From: Seminavis robusta
Taxonomy: Eukaryota > Bacillariophyta > Bacillariophyceae > Naviculales > Naviculaceae
Direction of reading: 5' to 3'
Length of the DNA stretch: 64,000 nucleotides
Assembly: GCA_903772945.1 (NCBI GenBank)
Contig: CAICTM010000081.1
Location: 1-64,000 of the forward strand
Shown here: in pieces, positions 52,616 through 61,729 of the stretch
Position numbering within the stretch: the stretch's first letter is position 1
How the letters are laid out: every line of letters starts with the position of its first letter
Translations under genes and position numbers: made by a program
Notes under the pieces: model-generated
Seen by the model: the letters and a program-made list of their open reading frames with translations, nothing else
Told to the model about the DNA's origin: nothing
The model's database searches: none

Positions 52616-53512
52616 ATGACTAACGAGGCAACAGCATCGTCCGCTATAACAGAAACAGCAGCAGTAGAGGAAGATGCTACTAATATGTGGTATTTAGCGA
52701 TTGGCAGCATGATGTTACCCCATTCGTACGATAATCGGCACTTCTACCCTCAAAAAAGCCACCCAGGGGAATTGTTCGATTTTCGACTGGGATTTTTCTC
52801 GTCGCAGGGGTTTGCGGAAGCGATTCCCTCTCCAGGTGACTCGCTACACGGAGTGATGCATCGAGTGACTGCGGAGCAAATGCGTGAATTGGACAAGATA
52901 GAAGTCGGCTATGTCAGACGGATTGGAAAAGCAAGGCCGTACGGAAACGGAAGTGACGGCCAGCAGGAACTTGTGGATGTCACAGTCTACTGCCGACCTG
53001 ACGGCACCAATAATAATGAAGACGATAACAAGCCGCCGAAGGAGCGATATATTGGGATAATGATTGCCGGAGCAAAGCATTTTGGTGTGGACCCCAGCTA
53101 TGTTGAATATTTGGAAAAGCACGATTTTCAACCCAGGACGCCGCCCAGTGAATTCAAAGCATTTGAAGACCCAAGCGATAAAAGTATGGAATACGCACAA
53201 GTACCGGCTTCGCCAGGTGTCAACGGGGAACTCTTCTTTTCGGTAAACGGGAAGGTGCTGCAATTGTCCCATCCCCCGGATAGTCTCCTCGGTACTTTTC
53301 TGAAGGATGCACAAACAAAATATGGTCCACACCTGGAGGTTGTCTGGTCTCAAACATTTTTTGACGCAAAGTATGGAGTTGTGAAGGATTTCAAAGATTG
53401 CACCCAAGAACACAGTGCCTACATTGAAGATATGCACTACCGCCATACAGAACAGCACAACGAGCTGCAGTATTGCAAAGTGATTGGCAAATTTTCACCC
53501 ACCTCATGCTAG
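52616..53512 (+). CDS. gamma-glutamylcyclotransferase-like protein
   Basis: A single exon of 298 residues; the ATG at 52616 is the first Met of the frame. Residues 25-33 read WYLAIGSMM, the substrate-loop motif of the GGCT fold (usually Y-x-A-Y-G-S-N-M). About 70 residues later comes LHGVMHRVTAEQMRELDKIEVGY, where the Glu before VGY is the family catalytic acid. These enzymes turn gamma-glutamyl groups into 5-oxoproline in glutathione turnover. The N-terminus has no targeting signal. The C-terminal 130 residues (FFSVNGKVLQL, then TFLKDAQTKYGP) are an extra domain I do not recognise. The N-to-I/M change in the loop motif makes the exact substrate unsure. Confidence 0.75.
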   Translation: MTNEATASSAITETAAVEEDATNMWYLAIGSMMLPHSYDNRHFYPQKSHPGELFDFRLGFFSSQGFAEAIPSPGDSLHGVMHRVTAEQMRELDKIEVGYVRRIGKARPYGNGSDGQQELVDVTVYCRPDGTNNNEDDNKPPKERYIGIMIAGAKHFGVDPSYVEYLEKHDFQPRTPPSEFKAFEDPSDKSMEYAQVPASPGVNGELFFSVNGKVLQLSHPPDSLLGTFLKDAQTKYGPHLEVVWSQTFFDAKYGVVKDFKDCTQEHSAYIEDMHYRHTEQHNELQYCKVIGKFSPTSC

Positions 53513-53712
53513 CTAAAATCTGCCACATAGTCTACTAGTGGTGTTGCCCACTCTCTCACTCGTCCTTTCACATCCAGCCACTCTGCCATTCCGTCTACAG
53601 GGAGAAGGGTGCTCGAGCGACCCCAACCAGCTACAGACATCTCTGCCGGAAAACATACATTGCTTGACAAATCGCGGAGATAGGACAAAGCAATGGAGAT
53701 CAGTTCCCCCAT
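53509..53712 (-). CDS. possible small protein or 3' fragment, 67 residues
   Basis: An ATG at 53712 opens 67 residues of protein-like, low-repeat composition (SYLRDLSSNVCFPAEMSV, then LLPVDGMAEWLDVKG). The frame stays open upstream to an acceptor-like CTTCGCAG at about 53736-53743, so this could be a last exon. No upstream exon or family is recognised. Its stop overlaps the stop of the cyclotransferase-like gene on the CTAG at 53509-53512. Confidence 0.3.
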   Translation of the reverse strand: MGELISIALSYLRDLSSNVCFPAEMSVAGWGRSSTLLPVDGMAEWLDVKGRVREWATPLVDYVADFS

Positions 53713-53743
53713 GTCATGGCCGAGTGATTGGCTGCGAAGATAG

Positions 53744-54040
53744 ATAGATAGTTATCCCCGTCAACTTCTTTTCAAGGTGTAATAAGCGTATAGTTTGGTC
53801 ACTATTTTAAAAAGGATCCCATCTTGCAGCTTTGGTGACAACTGCATGATTAAATCCAATCTTCGACTACTAGTTTCACGGCTACGTACTACTTATTAAG
53901 TGTAATAAATATCATCCACAGCTCCAACAACATTATTTCTTTTCTCATTCAGAATACACAACGATCCTTTGCGAATCGGTGATTTCTTGGTTGTTGTCGC
54001 GCTATGGTAGCGTTCTTCTTGTTCAGTTGCATGTCTGTTC
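53744..54040. other. short intergenic stretch, no gene seen
   Basis: About 300 bases upstream of the small minus-strand ORF and downstream of the minus-strand gene at 54041. TAGATAGATAG lies just before it. Nothing else is seen. Confidence 0.4.
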
Positions 54041-55126
54041 TTAGTTTCTTCCATCATGATCCTCACCGCCACCACCAAAAAGGCCCGAAAGTACTCCTCC
54101 GATCACATGGGCGACGGGGCCCAAGATCACGTCATCGACCGCCGATACCAACGGTGTCAGGAGATTGTGATCTACCGTTTCCAAATCGCCTTGTCCGGTA
54201 ATCCCAGCTGCCATGCCTACTATTCCCTCTGCCATGCCCATGATTGGGCTAATTAGGAGAGCATTGCCTTTGCCCCATGCCCACGCTTCCTTGGCATGTT
54301 GATAGACGTGAAGCGCCGGATGGTGTTGTTGATGATGTTTGCGCAGTGCCACGACAGTCTCACCCGCACCACCGGGAGCCGCAATGTGAACAAAGGGTAG
54401 CTTGACGGCTCCCTTTTTGAGACCCACAGAGGACCGTGTGACACCAGCTCCAGGGATATCGGTAGAGACCTTGGGGAACTTTTTGCATGGCTTATGGCTA
54501 TGGCGCCGCCCCCGAGGTGACGATACCGTGGAGACGTTGTCGTCTGCATGAGAATGAGAACTACCATTATCCCTATTGGGCAATGACAAGGGATACGCGG
54601 CCGCCGCAGCGGAATCCGAAGTGTCTCGCATGGGAGTCTCATGATGATTGGTGTGCTTCTCGAGAGAGGGTGTAATCACCATCTGACTGACATCCTCGTC
54701 TTCGTCATCTTCATCATAGGTTGTCGAAGCGGTGGGAGGAGTCGTCTGAACTCTCTTGACCCACGGCGTGGAGGGAGCATTCTTCACTGGACTGGCAAAG
54801 TCAAACCTCTTTTTGACTGATCCATCGTCACTGCTGCTACTAACACTGCTTTCCGACGGTGTGAACGACAAGGCTGCTAGCAGTGCTTGAACGGCGTCAT
54901 AGTCAACGTCATGACTCTTGGGAGTATCCGGTGGTGCAGTATTAATACTGCTAGTAACACCAGCCTGTTTGGCTTTGAGAGCTGCTGCTACCACCGAAGG
55001 TCTCACTCCTTCATCGTCCTTTTGGAGTTCCGCAAAGACATCTTTAATAGAGTCTCGAACAGTAGTATGATCACTGCTTCTACTAAATGCCACGACGGCT
55101 GTGGGAGCTCCCGATGATTCTTCCAT
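54041..55126 (-). CDS. hypothetical protein with hydrophobic Gly-rich C-terminus
   Basis: A single exon of 361 residues from an ATG at 55126. Residues 1-240 are low-complexity and Ser/Thr/Asp-rich (including DEDDEDEDVS) with some basic patches. From about 250 the sequence becomes ordered: PFVHIAAPGGAGETVVALRKH, then HPALHVYQHAKEAWAWGKGN, then two hydrophobic Gly-rich segments (ISPIMGMAEGIVGMAAGITG and LGPVAHVIGGVLSGLFGGGG) that could insert into or coat a membrane. No family is recognised. The ordered C-terminus suggests the conserved part of a stramenopile-specific protein. Confidence 0.65.
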   Translation of the reverse strand: MEESSGAPTAVVAFSRSSDHTTVRDSIKDVFAELQKDDEGVRPSVVAAALKAKQAGVTSSINTAPPDTPKSHDVDYDAVQALLAALSFTPSESSVSSSSDDGSVKKRFDFASPVKNAPSTPWVKRVQTTPPTASTTYDEDDEDEDVSQMVITPSLEKHTNHHETPMRDTSDSAAAAAYPLSLPNRDNGSSHSHADDNVSTVSSPRGRRHSHKPCKKFPKVSTDIPGAGVTRSSVGLKKGAVKLPFVHIAAPGGAGETVVALRKHHQQHHPALHVYQHAKEAWAWGKGNALLISPIMGMAEGIVGMAAGITGQGDLETVDHNLLTPLVSAVDDVILGPVAHVIGGVLSGLFGGGGEDHDGRN

Positions 55127-55435
55127 GGTGCAAACTAAATTCGTTTCGATTTTTTGAACTTGGAGGAGGACGCGAAAGAAGTGAGGAAGGAGTTGTCATT
55201 AGCGTCGCGTGCCGGACAAAAATGACGCTGCGAAAGCATTCGTTGGCAGTCCACTGAAGTCAAGGAAGAACAACAAAGATCTCGTCCACTGAGCATTTAA
55301 AAAGCCCGTAGAGCGGGTCAACATTGCGTCCGGGATGCGGAACACCGTTGCCTATTTCACTTCGGGGCAAAAGGAAAGCCATCAGATGGAGCGTCGAAAC
55401 GAACATTTTCTATCGTGTTGTCAGAGGCTCAAACG

Positions 55436-55825
55436 ATGGCATTGATGATGCAGATGATGTTGATCATATATAACTCGCTTGTTAGGCTTATTGTACCATT
55501 TATTGGGTCCACAATGAAGAGCTGGGACTCCGAAATCAATGTGATTCAATTGAATGAAGGGCTGAGGGGAAAAGGCAAGCCATCAGATGGAGGCCGCAAA
55601 CAGGAGTTTGGAGGCTGCAAACAGGAGTTTGGAGGCTGCAAACAGGAGTTTGGAGGCCGCAAACTGGAGTTTGGAGGCCGCAAACTGGAGTTTGGAGGCC
55701 GCAAACTGAGAGGTCTTGGAGGCCGCAAACTGACGTTTCTTCAGTTTGATTTCAAAAGCTGCAACATTAAATTCGACGAGCCAATCACAGCCAAGAAGAA
55801 TTTCAAAAAGCTATCGCAGAAATGA
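55436..55825 (+). CDS. possible 129-residue protein built on a 21-base minisatellite
   Basis: The frame from ATG 55436 runs through seven tandem units encoding GGRKQEF/GGCKQEF/GGRKLEF and ends at 55825. The N-terminus is hydrophobic (MMLIIYNSLVRLIVPFIG) like a signal anchor; the C-terminus is basic. All repeat units are multiples of three, including one 24-base unit, so the frame is kept. That could be selection or chance. No homologue is known to me. Confidence 0.25.
   Translation: MALMMQMMLIIYNSLVRLIVPFIGSTMKSWDSEINVIQLNEGLRGKGKPSDGGRKQEFGGCKQEFGGCKQEFGGRKLEFGGRKLEFGGRKLRGLGGRKLTFLQFDFKSCNIKFDEPITAKKNFKKLSQK
55589..55738. repeat. 21-base minisatellite, seven units
   Basis: The unit GGAGGCCGCAAACAGGAGTT plus T occurs seven times head to tail, with C/T and A/T variants; the sixth unit is 24 bases. 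The word AAGCCATCAGATGGAG that leads into it also stands at about 55376, 200 bases upstream, next to a diverged half-unit. The array has no spacers and is not a CRISPR. Confidence 0.9.
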
Positions 55826-58686
55826 AACGACCTTGCTTTGACGAACCAACATTCTCGACAAAGCTTTCCTCTCATTAAGAGTAGCAAAAGGTCTTGTTCT
55901 GCGTCCAAAATAGCCGATTGAGGTTTGCGAACAGTTCATGCTGGTAGCTCTCTTCTTCCTTCCTTCCTTTGGTTCGTCCTCCTGAAGCCATGATGACAAT
56001 GATGCCTACCATTTAGATGTCAAGCGGTTCCTTCGTGGGTTGGTTCGTCCTCGCGCAAAGGTATATGTCCACGTGTTCCTGTCTTTTTGTGTGCCATTGC
56101 TAGCTAGTTTCACGGTCGTCGACCGTTGCCGCCTCGTTTTCTTTAGTTCCCAACGTAGGTCTTGACAATGGTGCTTTGGCCGTTCGTGTTACTACCCAAC
56201 CAACCAACCAACCAGCAATCTTGATCCGACGACAACGCAATCCACCCCAACGACCTTGCACAAGCTACCGTAATGCAGACAATTACTGCGACGACGAGCC
56301 AACAAGCAACCAAAAGCAGCAAAAACCGTCACCCATCCAGCAAGCTATAGCTAGCCTACAATATCCCCGTCAGCCACAGACCCGCAAACGTCCTCTGAAC
56401 TCCTGACGAGACGCCCACGTCCATCCAGCAAGCTAGCTAGCTCTGATCCGTGTCCAAACTGCTGAGGCTGCGAAATCATTCTGCGGGGTGGTACATTTTG
56501 TCCCTGTTGGCCTATTGGTGGTCCCTGTTGGCTGTGCCAGGAAAGATTAGTCCACGATGGTTCAGGAAAAGTCGGTTCTTCTGTTTGGCGGGTCGGTCGA
56601 CGTCTCACATACTTGCTATCGTCTCTCCCAAAGCAGCACATCACCAATGTGGGAACCACTGGTCGTCTATCCGTTCGGCGTAGAATCAAGATCGACAGTC
56701 TGAAACGCTCTGTTTTGATGACGGTTGGATGGTATTGGGACCACGCTGGGAGCCACCTCCTCCAAGTGGCAATCCAGCATCCTTCTTTTTGAATGGATTG
56801 CGAACCGTTACGAACAGCAATCAGCAGGCCACCACGGCGCCATCCCGTGTGCATCAGTCTCCTGCTCAGAGCAACCAAAGCCGTCCCTTCCTTCACGGAC
56901 AAGCGAAGACGTCCTCCTCTACAAAATAGTCCTTCCTCCAAATGGTGGTTCCTGTGGTTTGTTTGGTTGGTTGCCTAGTGCTCCATGGCCCTTGGATTTG
57001 ATCGGAAAGTCTCTTCGGAGGTTTCAATTTCGACATGATTATCCAAGAGTTCTACAACCTTGTCCCTGTTGGTGGTTCCTGCTGCTGCTGCTGTTGGATT
57101 ATCCAAGAGTTCATCCACAACCTTGTCCCTGTGGTGGTTCCTGCAAAGGACTGTCAATCGACCATTGTAACCACGCCCACCCGCCTTCCCGTGGACAAAT
57201 CCAAGTCGCCCGACAAGTCTCCATTTGCCACAACTCCTGTCGATGCAAGAGCAGCCTTCTTGCTCTCTTGGGCCGGTTGGGCTCACGTCGAATAGCTCCA
57301 CCAACCGATAATCCCACAGCCCCACCAACAAATCATCCCACAAATCCAACTATGGCTACGGCACTAAGGATCCATCACATGCCACCGGTTTGGGTTCTTC
57401 TATCTTTGTCGGTGGCTCCTGGTTGTATTTGCCCCTCTTGATCTTGCTCGATTCGATGGATGGATCAACGGTTGCTTCGTCCAAGTCTCTTCTTCCCGCC
57501 TTGCTGGTTCTTGCATGGTCAAGCAAATGGTCAGTAAGCGGTTCCCAGCATTAGCATCAAGTGCAGTCAAGATCGGTGGTTTGGATGTGCTTCGCCGTGC
57601 TTGCTTCCTGGTTGGTTCTCTGTTGGTCGGTTGGTTGGTTGGCTGCCTTGTGCTCCATGACCCTTGGATCTGATACCCGAGTGGGTCTCTTAGAGGAATT
57701 TCTATTTGGAAAGATGGTCCTTGGCGCTCACGGCGCTTACACCAACCTTGCCCCTGTCGGTAGTTTGTCGGTGTTGGTTCCTCTTTTTGCGGGTCGCTCG
57801 AAGTCCCACCTAATCCTGTCATGCTACCTTCAGCCTACAATACTACCGGCAGGAGGTTCGAGCTGCAGGGTATCCGTTTGCTCGTCGTCGTCGTCATCTC
57901 ATCCACACTCATCCACACTCATCCACATAAGGTCAATTCGCATTCTTTTGTCAATTCGCTGGAAAATGGCACCAAGCAGTCGTTCATTTCTTCTTTTCTT
58001 CCCGAGTCGTTTCACTAACCTTGCTCTTGATTCTCCTTCTACCTAGGTAGGATGAATCGAATCCCCGTTTGGGCAAGGCTAGCCCCTGATCATGGTCCGA
58101 AGGCGTCTCTGGTACGGATCTTTTAATAGTGAGAATTCTGCGTGCATTCCAACGAGTTTGGTTTCGATCTGTTTGACGCCAGCGCACATCCGCGGAGGCT
58201 GGTCCTGGAACTGGTACCTGGTACGGGTGTACTGATCTGGAGCTGGCATTTAGGTATGGCAGACATTTCGTGCTCGAGCCTCCAAAGCAGGACTGCAAAG
58301 CCAAGGGTAGGTAAGCACGAAAGTACCACGTGTGCATTTATTTTGAAGAGTAGTCCTTTGTAGAGTCTTCTTTTGAAATGAATAAAGTAGTATTCCTGGC
58401 AGCGAACTTTCGAGCTCCACTTTGCTAGCGAGTAACGTCAACGTTTTTGTGTGCTATGAAGTTTCAAAGGGGGGATTAGAGTAGGAGGATTATCTACGGA
58501 AGCCAGCTAGCTAGGGCCAGGTTGTTGTGAGTCTACCGGTACATGTACCAGTACGCGAGAAATGGCAAAAGAATTAATATACAAGCTCTAGAATAATAGT
58601 ATGTTATGGCTACGTAACGGCTCAAAGAAGGTACTCTTTGTCATGCGAATCTTGTGTTGGCCAACGAACAAAGCCTCACAAACGAC

Positions 58687-59749
58687 CTAGTCGCCTCTTG
58701 GACACTTATTGTCCTCAACATACTTCAGCATGTCCCCTCCAGCGACAAGTGCATATTTGTACGTTATCTGATCCCAGGGACAGCCATTTCTATGTGCGTA
58801 CTTGAGCATATGGAGGCGCCCATTACGAGCAGCCCACGCAGTTGTATCTTCATTCCAAGGACATCCGTGTTCGTGTACATACTGGAGCATATCGAGGCGC
58901 CCATTATGAGCAGCCCACACAGTTGTATCTTCATGCCAAGGACATCCATGTTCATGTGCGTACTGGATCACATGGAGGTGGCCACCAGCGGCAGCAGTCC
59001 CACAAGTATCTTCATTCCAGGGACAGCCATTTTCATGAGCCCACATGACGATCTTCAAGCGGCCATTGGCAGCAGCCGCTGAGCAAGTATTTTCATTCCA
59101 GGGACAACCATTCTGGTGAGCCCATTTCAAAACATGGAGGTGGCCACCCTCTGCAGCGTTCCAGCAGGTTGCCTCATGCCAAGGGATGCCATTCTTTCTC
59201 GACAACTTTAACATACCCAAACGACGATTTTTAGCAGCACCAGGGCACATCGCTATGGAGTCACCGGATCCACCGTCGCCACTATACCGCCCCAAAAGAC
59301 CATGTTCGTCTGCATGCTGCAAAATGTCCAGATGTCCAGTTTCAATAGCACGGTAGATTGCCCCTGTCTTCATTTCATAGCCCTTTTCATGCGCATATTT
59401 CAAAATATCCAGATGGCCTCGCTCCACAGCTTTCTGGCATGTGATGAAATCCCACATCGTTGCATTCCATGGGCAGTTGTTTTCATCTGCCCATTTGAGC
59501 ATTGCCAAGTCACCATGTCTGGCAGCGGCATCGATGGCAGTCTTCTGCGCAAAATCAATATTGGGACGGGGGTTGCCAAAGGGGTCAACACGTTCTCATA
59601 CGATTTTAGCAAAAAGTGACTGAATTAAGTAGTTTTACTCTTGATCAGCACAAACTGCTGAAGTGTTGATACCATGGATATCCCTCCTCTCTGGCCCATT
59701 GAAGCATCCGAATGTTTCCAAGCCCAGCAATTGTTGTGCATACAAGCAT
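58687..59749 (-). CDS. ankyrin-repeat protein
   Basis: The main frame (about 59595-58687) has roughly nine ankyrin-type units of 26-28 residues with the family signature GHLxxLKWAHxNGCPWNExTC. It opens after a TGA without an early ATG. Just upstream on the minus strand, an ATG at 59749 starts MLVCTTIAGLGNIRMLQWAREEGYPWYQHF, another unit of the family. A short intron (about 59655-59596, weak GTTTGT donor, TATGAG acceptor) would join the two in frame and give about 325 residues. Otherwise translation could begin at the Met at 59502 (MLKWADENNCPW). The N-terminal module of the paralogue at 25841 is missing, so this may be a 5'-truncated copy. Units with TTVWAAHNGRLDML and TTAWAARNGRLHML are near-duplicates. 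Confidence 0.65.
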
Positions 59750-60032
59750 ACTCAATGGAAGAAAGCTAACTTGAAAGATTATTTGTACATCTGGAAACTA
59801 GCTAGCGGTGGACTTTTGAGCCATTTGCAGCTTCAGTGAGGAGCTTCATCAGCGTTGGCCTTGGCAACATTTCCTGGTCGCAGAAGTCAATTTCGATCTT
59901 GTGATAGATTGGCCGCGTGGTTCTTTTTGGGCTCCAGCCAAGCGAAAATACGTGTAGTGTGGGAGCAGGATGTGGGTTCTGCCTGGTACGTAGCTGGCTA
60001 GTGAATCGCAACTGCAACTCTGTCTACCTTTG

Positions 60033-60962
60033 CTACAGCAGCTTGGCCACTACAAGACGTTCCAGATTAATGATATCCTTTTCGTCCAGTTTCCGTCCCA
60101 AAGGAGCCAGATATTTGTCATTGTAGTCCTTGCACGTGGTATCCGAGACGACTTGGTAGCCACACTCTTTTAAAAAGTCAGCAAATCCTTCTTGTGTCCA
60201 TCCCGTGATCCAGGGTTCGCCCACACGGGCCGACTGTTTCAAAATCATTGAACAAGCTTTGGTATTGTCGGCCACTCTGGAGGGATCGTCAAAGACATTT
60301 TGATCCACGTAGGTAATCAGCAGTGTCGAACCGGATGCTACCAGAGTCTTGATCTTTTGGAGTGTATCTGCCGTTGACTCTTTGGGAATGTATTGCGTGA
60401 CTCCCTCCATCACGACGACGGACGGTTGGTTGGATTGAAACTTGTCGTGTGCATTCAGTTTGTCGTCCAGAAAATCGTTATTGAAATCCACAGGGACGAA
60501 TTGGACTTGGGGTCATAGCGATCCACTATAGCATCCTGCTCCGTTGGGTTCTTGTGATGGTGGCTCAGCCATTCCAGTTTGTTGCGTTTCTGTTGTTGGA
60601 CTTGTGGTTGATCCACTTCCAAAACGAGACCATCTGATGGCAAGTCCAATCGAAATCCTCTTGTATCATAGCCGGCTCCCAAAAGGATCCATTGCCGGCA
60701 GTCTTCACTACTCAAAATACCATCGTCGATCCATTTGGTGCGGACCGTAATCATTTCGGAAAAGCCCGTCATTCCCATCCAGCCGTACAATTTGTCAATG
60801 CATGGTCGATGGTCCCATCCAACCCTGTACAAAACTGCCGGGAAACATGGCGTACGCAAAAGGATCATGATACAAGCGTTGTTCCGGGGAAAAGAGGGAT
60901 TCGTAGTGGCGGACTTTGGCCACCCCCTGCGCCGTTCCGTCTTTGGGATGCAAGTTGCCCAT
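60033..60962 (-). pseudogene. SAM-dependent methyltransferase (PPM1/LCMT-like), frameshifted
   Basis: An ATG at 60962 starts MGNLHPKDGTAQGVAKVRHY, then LYHDPFAYAMFPGSF. After a frame change near 60803 it continues as MGMTGFSEMITVRTKWIDDG and QWILLGAGYDTRGFRLDLP, then LVLEVDQPQVQQQKRNKL. After a second change near 60511 it runs as FVPVDFNNDFLDD, VVVMEGVTQYIP and on to the stop at 60033. The order RTxxIDD, LGAGYDTR, EVDQP and MEGV is that of the leucine-carboxyl/polyketide-type O-methyltransferase family that binds S-adenosylmethionine. Length without breaks is about 310 residues, normal for the family. One extra T and one missing C, both in short base runs, account for the breaks. This may be a very young pseudogene or two assembly errors. 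Confidence 0.75.
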
Positions 60963-61729
60963 GCTGTGTAGATTGTAGCGGTGGTATCAGTTTGTTGTGA
61001 TGTAGAAGATAGGTATGGGTTAGAGGGAATTATGATGAGGATGGGGTGCAGAGAGAGGAGGGCAAGAGGCAGAATGACGAATGGAAAATAAAAACTAAAT
61101 AGAATGGATGGTGTCTGGATGTGTCGATCCTCGAACTGTTCTGGATGCCGGATGTTGGATCCAGGTGGATGTGCGGAAGGAAGTAAGGATGTTTTCAAAG
61201 CTCTGCTGGCCTGATACTGTAGTGTTGTGCGTACCAGCTCAGCTGATTTTGCCAGGTGCTCACTGACGCCATTGGTTCAGCCCCAAGCAAAAGAGCTTTC
61301 TTTATGCCAGTTGTTGGCATGAATAGATTAGATGAATAGATGATACTCAGACAGATCGAACCCAATCCATCAAGGTGCTTTGGACTACGTACCAGGTAGT
61401 TGTTTCATGAAAGATAGAGGCCACGATCTAGTAGCCTTCTTCCATCATTCCTTATCTATCGGTGGGAGAGAGATCTTTTGGTTTCGTTTGAATTACATTT
61501 TCGGCCTTGCGAGAAAACTTGGGAGATATTCAACCTCAAGGGTAGACTTTCAGAGTTGCTGTTGACGGCAGATAAAAGGAACGGACCAAGGTATTCTATC
61601 AAGTTATCAAGATTCCTTGGATGATCCAACCTGCTTGCCTACACTAGCTAGACTATCAAGATCTATAAACTTACTTGATAAAAGGACAAGAGGGTATACA
61701 GCAAAAGAAGCAGGACTCACAACGTCAAG
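60963..61729. other. divergent intergenic, no gene seen
   Basis: About 770 bases between the divergent methyltransferase and chorein genes, so it holds both promoter regions. A frame at 61198-60963 on the minus strand is open but lies upstream of the real start and looks non-coding. Confidence 0.45.

Larger units (their letters stand above)
55127..58686. other. 3.5 kb repeat-rich region, no clear gene
   Basis: Apart from the minisatellite ORF at 55436, I see no gene I can defend. There are ACCA/TTGG runs at about 56200-56220 and 57620-57645, and an imperfect direct repeat of GATTATCCAAGAGTT with CAACCTTGTCCCTG at about 57038-57080 and 57096-57135. Short minus-strand stretches at 57000-57160 and 57410-57620 look protein-like (RDKVVELLDN twice), but they lie in several frames without starts. 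This may be a decayed gene. Confidence 0.45.

Noticed and set aside
55589-55738. CRISPR-like array
   Set aside because: Units are head to tail with no spacers, in a eukaryotic genome. It is a minisatellite.
56351-56941. Minus-strand frame of 196 codons
   Set aside because: It is Arg/Gln/Pro-rich with no domain and overlaps simple repeats. Likely chance in GC-rich DNA.
56725-57441. Plus-strand frame of 238 codons
   Set aside because: It includes an ACCAAC-type repeat region and a Leu run from a CTG repeat. No start context or family.
60963-61198. N-terminal hydrophobic extension of the methyltransferase
   Set aside because: It lies in the frame that only the frameshifted part shares. The family start MGNLHPKDG lies at 60962 in another frame.
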